DNA of 64,000 bases from Mesostigma viride (Eukaryota; Streptophyta; Mesostigmatophyceae; Mesostigmatales; Mesostigmataceae): positions 137,501-201,500 of the forward strand of contig RPFO01000003.1 in NCBI GenBank assembly GCA_009746045.1. Direction: 5' to 3'. Below the pieces are notes generated by a model, which made no database searches, was not told the DNA's origin, and saw nothing but the letters and a program-made list of their open reading frames with translations. Positions 47,581 to 56,728 of this stretch are shown here, in pieces. The position numbers and the translations under genes are program-made. The stretch's first letter is position 1. The number at the start of each line of letters is the position of its first letter.

Positions 47581-48797
47581 CAGCAGTCGTCGTCGTCGTC
47601 ATCGTCATCGGCAAGGATGAGCGCTCGCTTCCGACGCCGGGAGGCGCCTGCGTTGTTGTTCTCCGCCACAACGTCGCTGGGTGGAACCATCTCGCGCAAT
47701 CGAGCCTCGGCCAGGGTGATATCCGGCGCTTGCAACGCAGGGACGACCACACCGGGGCACCCGCAGATCTGTGCCTCCAGCTCGTGGAGAGGCACGCAAG
47801 AAACCGCGTCCTCCTCCCAACGGGCACCCCAGTACATGGCTACCATGTCGTTTTGCGTGTCGACAACAGCGACACGACCATGGTACCTGCCGTCCCGGCT
47901 TTCGGTGCGACCGTCCGCGGATGTCACACGCTCCGACGCCCAATGACACACGACTTGCCCTACGAGGTTGCGGCTGCCACTCTTGACCTGCAGCGTTACG
48001 CCTTCCCAGCATGCCTTCGCCATGCCGACGATGCCCTTCGAGCATTCAGCATCTTGCCACTTCACGACCGGGTGTTCCGCGTCATAGGGCACCTCCTTCA
48101 GCGCCTTTAGGCACTCCTTGGTGAGCTTTTCGTTCGCACCCAAGGAGACTCCATGGGGCGGCTGACCTCGCTTGCCCACCACTTGTGTCAAGACGAGGTC
48201 TGAGGCGGTGATGATCACCGTGTGCGCCGCAGTGGTTGGCGGATGGGGCCATTGCGCAATGTCTGTATTCCACGGGTGCCACGTGTCATGCAAATGCTTA
48301 GCGCGGTATACAAAGAGCTCAATAGAAGGTTGGCCGCCATCCTCCTTCGCAACCACCTCCTTGATGATGCCAACGAGGACTGGAGTCCACGTGAGCTTCG
48401 AGTTGCAGAGAATACCAGCTGAAGGGTGCCAGTATAGAACAGCGGAGCCTTTCTCAACGCCTTGCATGCGCTTCAAGTAAGCGACCTTGGCTGCCATGGC
48501 CCTGTCTTCTGCCGCCCATTCCTGCTGTGTGTGGCCATCATGACGAACTCGGTCTACCAGCGGGGTGACGCGCACCGCCTCTGCGTCGACCAACGCCATG
48601 AAGTGCTCTTCTTGCGTCGGTGGTGGTTCAGGCGCTGCATCGTGCTCACGCAGGGCGGAGATGTCCGCGCGAGATGGCCACGGCAAAGGGCGCCACTCCT
48701 CAGGCACCTCCTCAGGGGCATGTGGGACTTGACTTGCGAAAAAAGGCCTTGTTTGGCTTGATGGTGTCGGGCGGAAAGTACCACTGCCAGATGCCAT
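47580..48797 (-). CDS. Uncharacterised transposon-borne protein, C-terminal part (405 aa from first ATG)
   Basis: Not recognised. An open frame of 405 codons begins MASGSGTFRPTPSSQTRP. It contains a Trp/Tyr-rich block (AVLYWHPSAGILCN, WTPVLVGIIKEVV, ELFVYRAKHLHDTWHPW), with beta-barrel-like spacing as in SH3/BAH/Tudor-type modules. A second such block follows (YHGRVAVVDTQNDMVAMYWG), then a tail with SRRRKRALI and a run of eight Asp. It is probably the continuation of 48712-50169: removing one base from the A6 run at 48739-48744 fuses the two frames as KAFFASQVPHAPEEVPEEW. Position inside the 9.27-kb element suggests an element-encoded protein. Chromatin-reader-like folds are speculation. Confidence 0.5.
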   Translation of the reverse strand: MASGSGTFRPTPSSQTRPFFASQVPHAPEEVPEEWRPLPWPSRADISALREHDAAPEPPPTQEEHFMALVDAEAVRVTPLVDRVRHDGHTQQEWAAEDRAMAAKVAYLKRMQGVEKGSAVLYWHPSAGILCNSKLTWTPVLVGIIKEVVAKEDGGQPSIELFVYRAKHLHDTWHPWNTDIAQWPHPPTTAAHTVIITASDLVLTQVVGKRGQPPHGVSLGANEKLTKECLKALKEVPYDAEHPVVKWQDAECSKGIVGMAKACWEGVTLQVKSGSRNLVGQVVCHWASERVTSADGRTESRDGRYHGRVAVVDTQNDMVAMYWGARWEEDAVSCVPLHELEAQICGCPGVVVPALQAPDITLAEARLREMVPPSDVVAENNNAGASRRRKRALILADDDDDDDDC

Positions 48798-50169
48798 GGG
48801 GCAACTTCTCGACCCTTGTTTTGATCGACTCCAGCTCCTTCCCCAGAAACTCCATGTTCAATGGTGCGAAGGCTGGGGTGTCCTGCAACATCGGAATGCG
48901 GTCTGGATCCACAAGTCGGACGCCAAACAGCGGCCGCCCCTCCGCATCAAACCTGTATGGCTGTGTCATCGCCTTCCCGCACCGTGGCGCGCCTTCCTGT
49001 CGAGTCCCCGCGGGCTGCCACGGCGTCTTTTGGGACTCCGTGGTCCGGTAGGACAACCAGGTCTCTGTGTTGCCCTGTACCTGGAAGAAGACGGCGTGGT
49101 GCACCTTCATTGAGCGACCGCGTTTTTCAGGCACCGGCTGTGCCGCTCCGCCGCTCCGCCGCTCCGCCGCCCGCCGGCTGCGCCGCCGGCCCGCCGCGCG
49201 CCGGCTGCCCCGCCCCGTAGCCCGTCGACAGGCTGCCCCGCCCCGCCGCATGCCAGCTGCGCCGGCCCGCCGCCCACGCGCGCCGGCAGCGCCGTTGGCC
49301 CCCCGCGCGCCGACGGCCCTGCCCCGCCGCCCGTTGACAGCCCCGCCCCGCCGCATGCCAGCTGCGCCGGCCCGCCGCCCATGCGCGCCGGCAGCGCCGC
49401 TGGCCCCCGCGCGCCGACGGCCCTGCCCCGCCGCCCGTCGACTGCCCCGCCCCGCCGCCCGTCGACAGCCCTGCCCCGCCGCATGCAGGCTGCGCCGCCG
49501 CTGCCACCTCGCTGCGCGCTGGCTGCGCCACCTCGCCGCCCGCCGACGGCGCCGCCCCGCCGCGCACCGGCTGCCCCGCCCCGCCGCCTGTCGACTGCCC
49601 CGCCCCGCCGCATGCCAGCTGCGCCGGCCCGCCGCCCACGCGCGCCGGCAGCGCCGCTGGCCCCCCGCGCGCTGACGGCCCTGCCCCGCCGCCCGTCGAC
49701 TGCCCCGCCCCGCCGCCCGTCGACAGCCCCGACCCACCGCATGCCAGGTGCGCCGGCCCGCCGCCCGCGCGCGCCGGCAGCGCCGCTGGCCCCCCGCGCG
49801 CCGACGGCCCTGCCCCGCCGCCCGTCAACAGCCCTGCCCCGACGCCCGTCGACAGCCCCGCCCCGCCGCATGCCAGCTGCGCCGGCCCGCTGCCCACGCG
49901 CGCCGGCAGCGCCGCTGGCCCTGCCCCGCCGCCCGTCGACTGCCCCGCCCCGCCGCCCGTCGACAGCCCTGCCCCGCCGCATGCCAGGTGCGCCGGCCCG
50001 CCGCCCGCGCGCACCGGCAGCGCCGCTGGCCCCCCGCGCGCCGACGGCCCTGCCCCGCCGCCCGTCGACAGCCCCGCCCCGCCGCATGCCAGCTGCGCCG
50101 GCCGGCCGCCCATGCGCGCCATGCGCTTCGCAGGTCCATTGGGATCATGAGGCCTGCGCAGAATCTCAC
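48712..50169 (-). pseudogene. Upstream part of the same uncharacterised protein, with repeat-expanded region
   Basis: In one frame, 49134-48712 encodes KRGRSMKVHHAVFFQVQGN and a region rich in Trp, Arg and Pro (LSYRTTESQKTPWQPAGTRQ, HGIWQWYFPPDT), then runs to a stop at 48712 just after the A6 run. Upstream it stays open through the GC-rich minisatellite to about 49737, and neighbouring frames continue to 50169. The minisatellite has phase-changing indels, so the original N-terminus cannot be read with confidence. Confidence 0.45.
49140..50125. repeat. GC-rich minisatellite (about 100-bp higher-order unit)
   Basis: Tandem, variable units built from CCCGCCGCATGCCAGCTGCG, CCGGCCCGCCGCCC, GCGCGCCGGCAGCGCCG and GCCCGTCGAC segments. 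The composition is over 80 percent G+C. Reading frames through it are Arg/Ala/Pro/Gly-rich on both strands. Confidence 0.9.
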
Positions 50170-50299
50170 CTCGGAGGCCCGTGCTACTTCTAGTAAGATG
50201 CTTGCATTTTCAATGCGTCACCTATATGCAGGCATAGAGGGTGGTACATGGCGCTAGACTCATCAAGGGATAGGAGCCATGCCCTCAGCAATTACTCAC

Positions 50300-50341
50300 C
50301 TCCTGGCCCTTGCTGTTGCGGTCTCGGATGAAGATGATGGT
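50300..50341 (-). CDS. Candidate 42-nt micro-exon
   Basis: Bounded by GCGTGTAG| on the 5' side and |GTGAGT on the 3' side on the minus strand. It codes in one open frame for TIIFIRDRNSKGQE, a conserved-looking hydrophobic/charged peptide. It could precede the frames at 50169-48712, for example through the acceptor CTGCGCAG near 50157. The evidence is splice-signal quality and codon sense only. Confidence 0.35.
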
Positions 50342-51224
50342 CTACACGCCGCCGCATGCAAACAAGGAATGAGAGACAAAGCCGTGCGAGGCCAATATGG
50401 GCACAGTGAGAGAAACAAGTCGACGCGAACCTACATCACGAGTGTCAGCGAAGGGGACCCATGGGAGAAGTCTCCCTCCCATGGTATCATTCACGGACAC
50501 ACGCAGCGGCCATGGGAACAGCCAAAACAGCAGGTTCACACACGCAAGGGCAACGACCTGCAGTGCCTGACCAGCATGTCGGTCAGTTGTGATTGGCAAG
50601 GCAGAGCCACACACACCAGGTACACGCTGCATGGGCAGGGAAGACGCTCTTACATGAGAAAAAGCGAGGAAACGTGCGCGAGAAGGATATTAAGAGCGAT
50701 CCGCGCTAGAAGGATGCTACAATAGCATCATATATTCAAGAATTAGCAAAGAAAGATGTAGAAAAGAGACAAAAGAAAGAAATACGAGAGAAAGCAAAGA
50801 CAGGGAGCTGCCAAACAGGGCAGACAAAAGGTTACGAGCGGCAAGAGTTGTGAACGCTGCACTTGATTGCTTTCTCTGACTTGTCAACTGCGAAGAGTGA
50901 CTGACTTACCTCTCTGGAAATGGTATGCTCAGCATCCCATGGTAATGAAATGGTGAGCTATGCTGTCAGACATGCCTATATAACATAGCTACCCTAGGGT
51001 CCTAATACAAAACTAGAAATCAAACCATACCGTGAGTTTCCCGGCTCGCACGGCCTCCTCCCTTTGTGCCGACGCCTGCAAACACAACGGGCCGTGGAGG
51101 AGGGTGGAAAGGTGGGCAAGTGTGGAGGAGTTTGGGGGGGACCGGGTTGAGCAGCGGTGGGGGAAAGATGTGCCGGTCATGATGTTGTCAACTACAGCTG
51201 TTGTATCGTGATTCACCTTCAATA
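50342..51224. other. Internal region of the 9.27-kb element, unassigned
   Basis: Non-repetitive DNA between the divergent gene units. It probably contains promoters and further exons of the minus-strand gene, but none can be supported. Confidence 0.35.
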
Positions 51225-51530
51225 AGTCTACTGTTCTACATCCGGTGGTGGATGGACACAAGCAATAAAGGCCCCGCCCACAACTCAGATTTCTTTAGAA
51301 AATCTACTGATCTACATTCGATGGCGCCTTCACAGAAGCAGGAAACTCCGCCCACCGGTCAAATGTGACGCCCAACAAAGCCCCAACTTATTTCTTCAAG
51401 AAGTATACTGTTTTACATCCGGTAGTGCTTGGACAGAAGCAATATGTAAAGCCCGCCCACAAATCGGATTTCTTTACGAAAAACCTGTTTTACATTCGAT
51501 GGGGTCTTGACAGATTCAAGCAGCAATACT
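51225..51530. repeat. Degenerate tandem repeat of about 80-100 bp
   Basis: Three to four related units share TCTACTGTTCTACATCCGGT or CTGxTCTACATTCGATGG, then ACAGAAGCAATA and CCGCCCAC...TCxGATTTCTTTA. The location between divergent genes makes a regulatory or transposase-binding role possible. Confidence 0.6.
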
Positions 51531-51592
51531 CGTTTCTACCTGCGTGCGACTGCAGCGGCCGAGTGCTGCAACTTGCCTTCACGTCCCAGTCT

Positions 51593-52975
51593 TCACGTGT
51601 CAGTCCTGGTCTTCACGTCTTCACGTCTTCACGTCTTCACGTCTTCACGTCTTCACGTCTTCACGTCTTCACGACTTCACCTGAACTTGCGGCGTATCGT
51701 ATCTTTGATACCTTGCATGCACGTCTTCACGTCTTCACGTCTTCACCGCGTCTTCACCTGTCTTCACCACGTCTTCACGTCTTCGCGTCTTCACGTCTTC
51801 ACGGCTTCACCTGAACACCTGAACTTCACCTGAACTTGCCGTATCGTGTCTTCACGTCTTCACGTCTTCACGTCTTCACGTCTTCACCGCGTCTTCACCT
51901 GTCTTCACCACGTCTTCACGGCTTCACGGCTTCACGTCTTCACGGCTTCACCTGAACACCTGAACTTCACCTGAACTTGCCGTATCGTGTCTTCACGTCT
52001 TCACGTCTTCACGTCTTCACGTCTTCACGTCTTCACCGCGTCTTCACCTGTCTTCACCACGTCTTCACGTCTTCGCGTCTTCACGTCTTCACGGCTTCAC
52101 CTGAACACCTGAACTTCACCTGAACTTGCCGTATCGTGTCTTCACGTCTTCACGTCTTCACGTCTTCACGTCTTCACCGCGTCTTCACCTGTCTTCACCA
52201 CGTCTTCACGGCTTCACGGCTTCACGTCTTCACGGCTTCACCTGAACACCTGAACTTCACCTGAACTTGCCGTATCGTGTCTTCACGTCTTCACGTCTTC
52301 ACGTCTTCACGTCTTCACGTCTTCACCGCGTCTTCACCTGTCTTCACCACGTCTTCACGTCTTCGCGTCTTCACGGCTTCACGGCTTCACCTGAACACCT
52401 GAACTTCACCTGAACTTGCCGTATCGTGTCTTCACGTCTTCACGTCTTCACGTCTTCACGTCTTCACGTCTTCACCGCGTCTTCACCTGTCTTCACCACG
52501 TCTTCACGGCTTCACGGCTTCACGTCTTCACGGCTTCACCTGAACACCTGAACTTCACCTGAACTTGCCGTATCGTGTCTTCACGTCTTCACGTCTTCAC
52601 GTCTTCACGTCTTCACGTCTTCACCGCGTCTTCACCTGTCTTCACCACGTCTTCACGGCCTCACGGCTTCACGTCTTCACGGCTTCACCTGAACACCTGA
52701 ACTTCACCTGAACTTGCCGTATCGTGTCTTCACGTCTTCACGTCTTCACGTCTTCACGTCTTCACGTCTTCACCGCGTCTTCACCTGTCTTCACCACGTC
52801 TTCACGGCTTCACGGCTTCACGTCTTCACGGCTTCACCTGAACACCTGAACTTCACCTGAACTTGCCGTATCGTGTCTTCACGTCTTCACGTCTTCACGT
52901 CTTCACGTCTTCACCGCGTCTTCACCTGTCTTCACCACGTCTTCACGGCTTCACCTGAACACCTGAACTTTGCGT
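51593..52975. repeat. (GTCTTCAC)n minisatellite with 140-150 bp higher-order units
   Basis: An 8-bp unit GTCTTCAC is arranged in about eight higher-order units. Each contains CCTGAACACCTGAACTTCAC, then TTGCCGTATCGT and a run of four to six GTCTTCAC. Unit starts (TGCCGTATCGTG) fall near 51838, 51978, 52127, 52269, 52418, 52567, 52715 and 52865. The array is bracketed by related GTATCGTATCTTT sequences at 51697 and 52973. Confidence 0.95.
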
Positions 52976-53135
52976 ATCGTATCTTTCATACATTGCATCA
53001 TTTGCATGCCTTGGAGCTGCACGTCTTCAAGCAGTGTCACCCAGTTCCCGCTTGATTCAAATGCACTTCGCGCTTGAATTCGTGACTTCGCCCCGCTCAA
53101 GGTGGAAAGAATGATGGGCACTAGCCACGGGAACT

Positions 53136-53483
53136 ATGCCCGATGCTGATAGCCGAAGCGATGACATGGACGAATTGATTGATTTGTGTTATGCCGGGGA
53201 CGATTGTAGAAAATGGGTGCTAGGAAAGAAATCTGGTGCCATGAAAGTAGATTTTTTGGCCGGTGCAAACCACCAATGCGCCGGCCGATGTGGCAAGGTC
53301 CTGCACGGCAGCCAGAGCGCACCCAGCCAGAGCGTACCCAGCCGCTGCCGCCGCCGACCCCCGTACTGGTGGGCGTGGAACAGACGATGAGAGAGATGCA
53401 ACGAGCTATGGAGAACCAAAGCAAGAAGGTTGAAGAGCTTGGTTTGCAGCTGCGTCAAGAGGTGCAGAAACAAGTGGTCCAGC

Positions 53484-53522
<39 letters not shown>

Positions 53523-53559
53523 TGCAGCAGCAACTGCAGCAGCAACTGCAGCAACAACT

Positions 53560-53628
<69 letters not shown>

Positions 53629-53760
53629 CTTCAGTTCCCGCAGGCAGCGTCGGCAATGTCGCAGTTTCCACAGGCATTGTCGGCACTGCAGCAGTTTTCG
53701 CAGGGACCGTCGGCAGCAGAGCAGTTCCCGCAGGGATCATCGGTGGTGCAGCAGTTCTTT
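53136..53760 (+). pseudogene. Poly-Gln/coiled-coil protein, exon 1 with inconsistent frames
   Basis: An ATG at 53136 opens MPDADSRSDDMDELIDLCYA. After a likely frame change near 53300 the sequence reads TPVLVGVEQTMREMQRAMEN and a heptad-like EELGLQLRQEVQKQVVQLE, a credible coiled coil leading into about 50 Gln codons (CAG). The 30-bp repeats at 53634-53760 read best in a third frame (QFPQAASAMS, QFPQALSALQ, QFSQGPSAAE, QFPQGSSVVQ), because their T/C and G/A differences are then synonymous. The exon ends at TTT|GTGAGT. Two indels are therefore needed, either real (pseudogene) or assembly errors in the CAG run. Confidence 0.45.
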
Positions 53761-54906
53761 GTGAGTCATTCGTGTAGTGTTGAGTGGGTGGGGTGGGGGG
53801 TGTGTGTGGGGGGGGGGTGTAGGGGGGTTTGACTGTGTGACTGCGTGGCTGCTTGGCTGGAAAGGAGGGTGCGTGGCTGTGTGGCTGCGTGGCTGCGCTG
53901 CTGCGTGGCTGCGTGGCTGCGTGGCTGCGTGGCTGCGCTGCTGCGTGGCTGCGTGGCTGCGTGGCTGTGTGGCTGCGTGGCTGCGCTGCTGCGTGGCTGC
54001 GTGGCTGCGCTGCTGCGTGGCTGCGTGGCTGGAAAGGAGGGTGCGTGGCTGTGTGGCTGCGTGGCTGCGCTGCTGCGTGGCTGCGTGGCTGCTTGGCTGG
54101 AAAGGAGGGTGCGTGGCTGTGTGGCTGCGTGGCTGCGCTGCTGCGTGGCTGCGTGGCTGCGTGGCTGCGTGGCTGCGTGGCTGCGTGGCTGCGTGGCTGC
54201 GTGGCTGCGTGGCTGGAAAGGAGGGTGCGTGGCTGTGTGGCTGCGTGGCTGCGCTGCTGCGTGGCTGCGTGGCTGCGTGGCTGCGCTGCTGCGTGGCTGC
54301 GTGGCTGCGTGGCTGTGTGGCTGCGTGGCTGCGCTGCTGCGTGGCTGCGTGGCTGCGTGGCTGCGTGGCTGCTTGGCTGGAAAGGAGGGTGCGTGGCTGT
54401 GTGGCTGCGTGGCTGCGCTGCTGCGTGGCTGCGTGGCTGCGTGGCTGGAAAGGAGGGTGCGTGGCTGTGTGGCTGCGTGGCTGCGCTGCTGCGTGGCTGC
54501 GTGGCTGCGTGGCTGCGTGGCTGCTTGGCTGGAAAGGAGGGTGCGTGGCTGTGTGGCTGCGTGTAGCTGCGCTGCTGCGTGGCTGCGTGGCTGCGTGGCT
54601 GCGTGGCTGCGTGGCTGCGTGGCTGCGTGGCTGGAAAGGAGGGTGCGTGGCTGTGTGGCTGCGTGGCTGCGCTGCTGCGTGGCTGCGTGGCTGCGTGGCT
54701 GCGTGGCTGGCTGGGGGGGGGGGGGGTGCCGGGTGCGTGGATGCGTGGATGTGTGGCTGGGTGGGTGCGTCACTGCGTGGCTGGCTGGCTCTGTGGCTGC
54801 GTGGGCGGCTGGATGGCCGGGTCAGCGTGGCTTCGTGTTCAATGGGATGCTAATATGTTGTTGCCTTTGGATGCCACAGTTCATGGATTCTTTTGTTCAC
54901 ATGCAG
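53761..54906 (+). other. Candidate intron made mostly of a GCGTGGCT minisatellite
   Basis: Donor |GTGAGT at 53761 and acceptor TTCACATGCAG| at 54906. About 80 percent of the intron is GCGTGGCT octamers with GCGCTGCT and GGAAAGGAGGGT variants forming a higher-order pattern (53830-54715), preceded and followed by G runs. Open Ala/Trp/Arg frames across it are periodicity artefacts. Confidence 0.5.
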
Positions 54907-55026
54907 GTGCTGCCGTCTTCCCCATCGACGTCGTCAAGACCGATGTCGCCAAGAAGGATGATGCAATCACTCTCGGCCATGTTTAACTCATGTGGGCCTT
55001 CATGGCCATACGGGAAATATTATTGA
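54907..55026 (+). CDS. Candidate terminal exon after the minisatellite intron (39 aa)
   Basis: In phase 0, matching the Gln-Phe-Pro repeat frame of exon 1, it reads VLPSSPSTSSRPMSPRRMMQ and ends KYY-stop at 55026. An alternative phase gives AAVFPIDVVKTDVAKKDDAI and stops at 54985. AATAAA-type signals at 55318 and 55434 could end the transcript. It lies 0.5 kb from the right end of the 9.27-kb element. Confidence 0.4.
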   Translation: MLPSSPSTSSRPMSPRRMMQSLSAMFNSCGPSWPYGKYY

Positions 55027-56027
55027 ATCAGTTCTTTGACACTGAGTTGGCACTACGCAACACCTTTGATGCACATGAGTGCAGGGCGCATGTGTTGAAA
55101 CCATGCAACCATGGCGATCCCTCAAAAAGTTTGGTTATGTAATAAGTGACACAATTATTCCGGACGTATGATGGCCCAACGTCCTGTAAGGTTGAGTTGT
55201 CTTGGAGGAGGAGCGTGATGACCGCGGAAGCCGCGTGGGTGTCTGTAGTGCTATATCTTGAAGATGTACGGTCTTGGAAGAGTTATGGTCTTGGAATCAT
55301 ATAATAATGAACTTGGAATAAAGTTGCGGGCAGCCTTCAATTGGCATATGTTGTCTCATTGATGTTGTCTCATTGCGTTAATGGGTCAATTGTCTTAGTT
55401 TATATAATGTATATCTTGGGAAACTCATTGCTTCAATAAAATGCATGCTAGGCGCAATCAACCCCCACAAACACATCTGAAAACTGCACAGTGCATCAAA
55501 TGTATCCTAGACAAAAAAATGTATCCTAATCCGGTAAAACCACCCACATAGCCCTGAGAAGGGGCATATGGCTTTTAATACATTCTAGGCTACTTCATGC
55601 AAGGGTGGGAATGTAAGCTACCCCTGCTCTAGGTGCACCAGGGCACCTGCACCCTCATGGTCTATCACGCCGGCTATGCCCGGGTAAGGGGGGAGCATGC
55701 CTGTGAGGGAGGAAGATCATCATGGCTATACAAGAGCTAGGACATGGCTTCTCGACAGAGAGCATCTCTCTGCATGGCATAGCATGGCTGAATTCTTAAT
55801 GCAACATCCATGGGGGTCCCATTATAGGCATGGCGTGGCTAAATTCAATGGCCTGCATGTAAACAATAATAACAGCCGCATGGAGGCCACAGGCAGCGAG
55901 ACTGCCTGTGGCCTCAACAACCTTGTCTTTGCCCTTCTGCGGTGCATTCGGCATGACTATGGTCAAGTTCGGCATGACTATGGTGGTAATTTCTGGCAAG
56001 ATGTCTCAATTACAGATGACCATGCAT

Positions 56028-56389
56028 TTCCGTCCCAAACGGGTAGGGAAACCTGTCACGAACTACGTTCAGATGTTGTTGGACGACCTAGTGGTCCCAG
56101 CCCAGTTTGAGCACCGCATCCACTCTCTCTCCCGTCTTTGGACTGTCATGCAGGACAAGACGCGGTGGAAGAAGATTGTCAAGGCGCACACGCCCGACCC
56201 TGTGGGCAAGCCACCTCCCCCCAAGCGGAGGAGGCGTTTTGATGAGTAGTGTAGTTAGGATTTTCTAGATAGCTTAGAGTTAGTATAGTTCGATCACGCG
56301 GCTTCCTCCACCCCATCCATCATGGAATATGTGCTACATGACCTCCCCACGGAGGCATGTTATAATTTAATTTAATTTAATTTAATTTA
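56028..56389 (+). mobile_element. 5'-truncated LINE, ORF2 C-terminal end
   Basis: Flanked by ATGCAT (56022-56027 and 56390-56395). It encodes the end of ORF2 (to the TAG at 56247), then a short 3' UTR, the hairpin CCTCC-CCAC-GGAGG (56342-56355) and an (AATTT)n tail. It inserted in the right part of the pogo-like element. Confidence 0.75.
56030..56249 (+). pseudogene. LINE ORF2 C-terminal fragment
   Basis: Begins RPKRVGKPVTNYVQMLLDDL, continues DKTRWKKIVKAHTPDPVGKP and ends PPPKRRRRFDE-stop. Two more copies of this C-terminus occur at 60660-60757 and 61507-61738. The Arg/Trp-rich, Lys-rich tail follows the RT domain in LINE ORF2 proteins; endonuclease and RT domains are missing by 5' truncation. 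Confidence 0.6.
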
Positions 56390-56728
56390 ATGCATGGTCG
56401 TGGATTCTTATGTACCGCAGCCCGCAGGCTGCAAAACTGGATTTGTAAGGTTGCATTCGCGCTTTTCACCTAAGCCAGCAGGCGGGGAAATTTGCGCGCC
56501 AGTGGGGCTTGCGTATTTTGCCCCCTAAAATCACGTAGCGGGTCCGGACTTGGCAAAAAATGGCCTCCTGCGCGGCCAAAAATGGCCTGACACCTACAAA
56601 TTGAGTCATTACCGCGTTAAGTTGCGATGGCTTCCATGCTTAAGTTGCGGTCGCCCCCCAAACTTCGGCGCCGCAACTTAACGCGGGAACGCAACCTTAA
56701 GAAACGCAACTTAACGCGGGAATGACTG

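Larger units (their letters stand above)
46278..55545. mobile_element. 9.27-kb inverted-repeat DNA transposon, superfamily unknown
   Basis: 29-bp perfect terminal inverted repeats begin GGGTGGTTTTACCGGATTAG and continue GATACATTT. The insertion in LINE sequence duplicates ACA (46275-46277 and 55546-55548), so both boundaries are exact. A second inverted CAAATGTATCCTA motif lies just inside each end. The interior has two divergent gene-like units (minus strand 47.6-50.3 kb and plus strand 53.1-55.0 kb) and four minisatellites. A 3-bp duplication with GGG tips resembles Harbinger or Academ/CMC-like elements, but no DDE nuclease was recognised. Confidence 0.75.
46226..55844 (-). mobile_element. 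5'-truncated LINE fragment split by a 9.27-kb transposon
   Basis: A 14-bp duplication TCAATGGCCTGCAT flanks it (46212-46225 and 55845-55858). The left part (46226-46277) is the (TTAA)n tail and hairpin ACTCC-GTTG-GGAGT as seen on the plus strand. The right part (55549-55844) is 3' UTR closely matching 14411-14660. Only about 350 bp of LINE remain. Confidence 0.85.
45800..56728. mobile_element. pogo/Tc1-mariner-like element, heavily invaded
   Basis: Perfect 24-bp tips in inverted orientation begin CAGTCATTCCCGCGTTAAGT. They are flanked by TA on both sides (45798-45799 and 56729-56730). Each end carries further inverted CGCAACTTAACGCGGG motifs that can fold into hairpins (45807-45861 on the left). 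CAGT-type tips with TA duplication fit the pogo branch of Tc1/mariner. No transposase is recognised in the 1.5 kb that remains after removing later insertions. Confidence 0.6.

Noticed and set aside
49107-50122. Arg/Ala/Gly-rich protein of over 300 residues encoded by the GC minisatellite
   Set aside because: All frames are open in this stop-poor sequence. Only the part below 49134 has protein-like composition.
53777-54853. Ala/Trp/Cys/Gly frames across the GCGTGGCT array
   Set aside because: Octamer repeat periodicity opens all three frames, and splice signals place the array in an intron.
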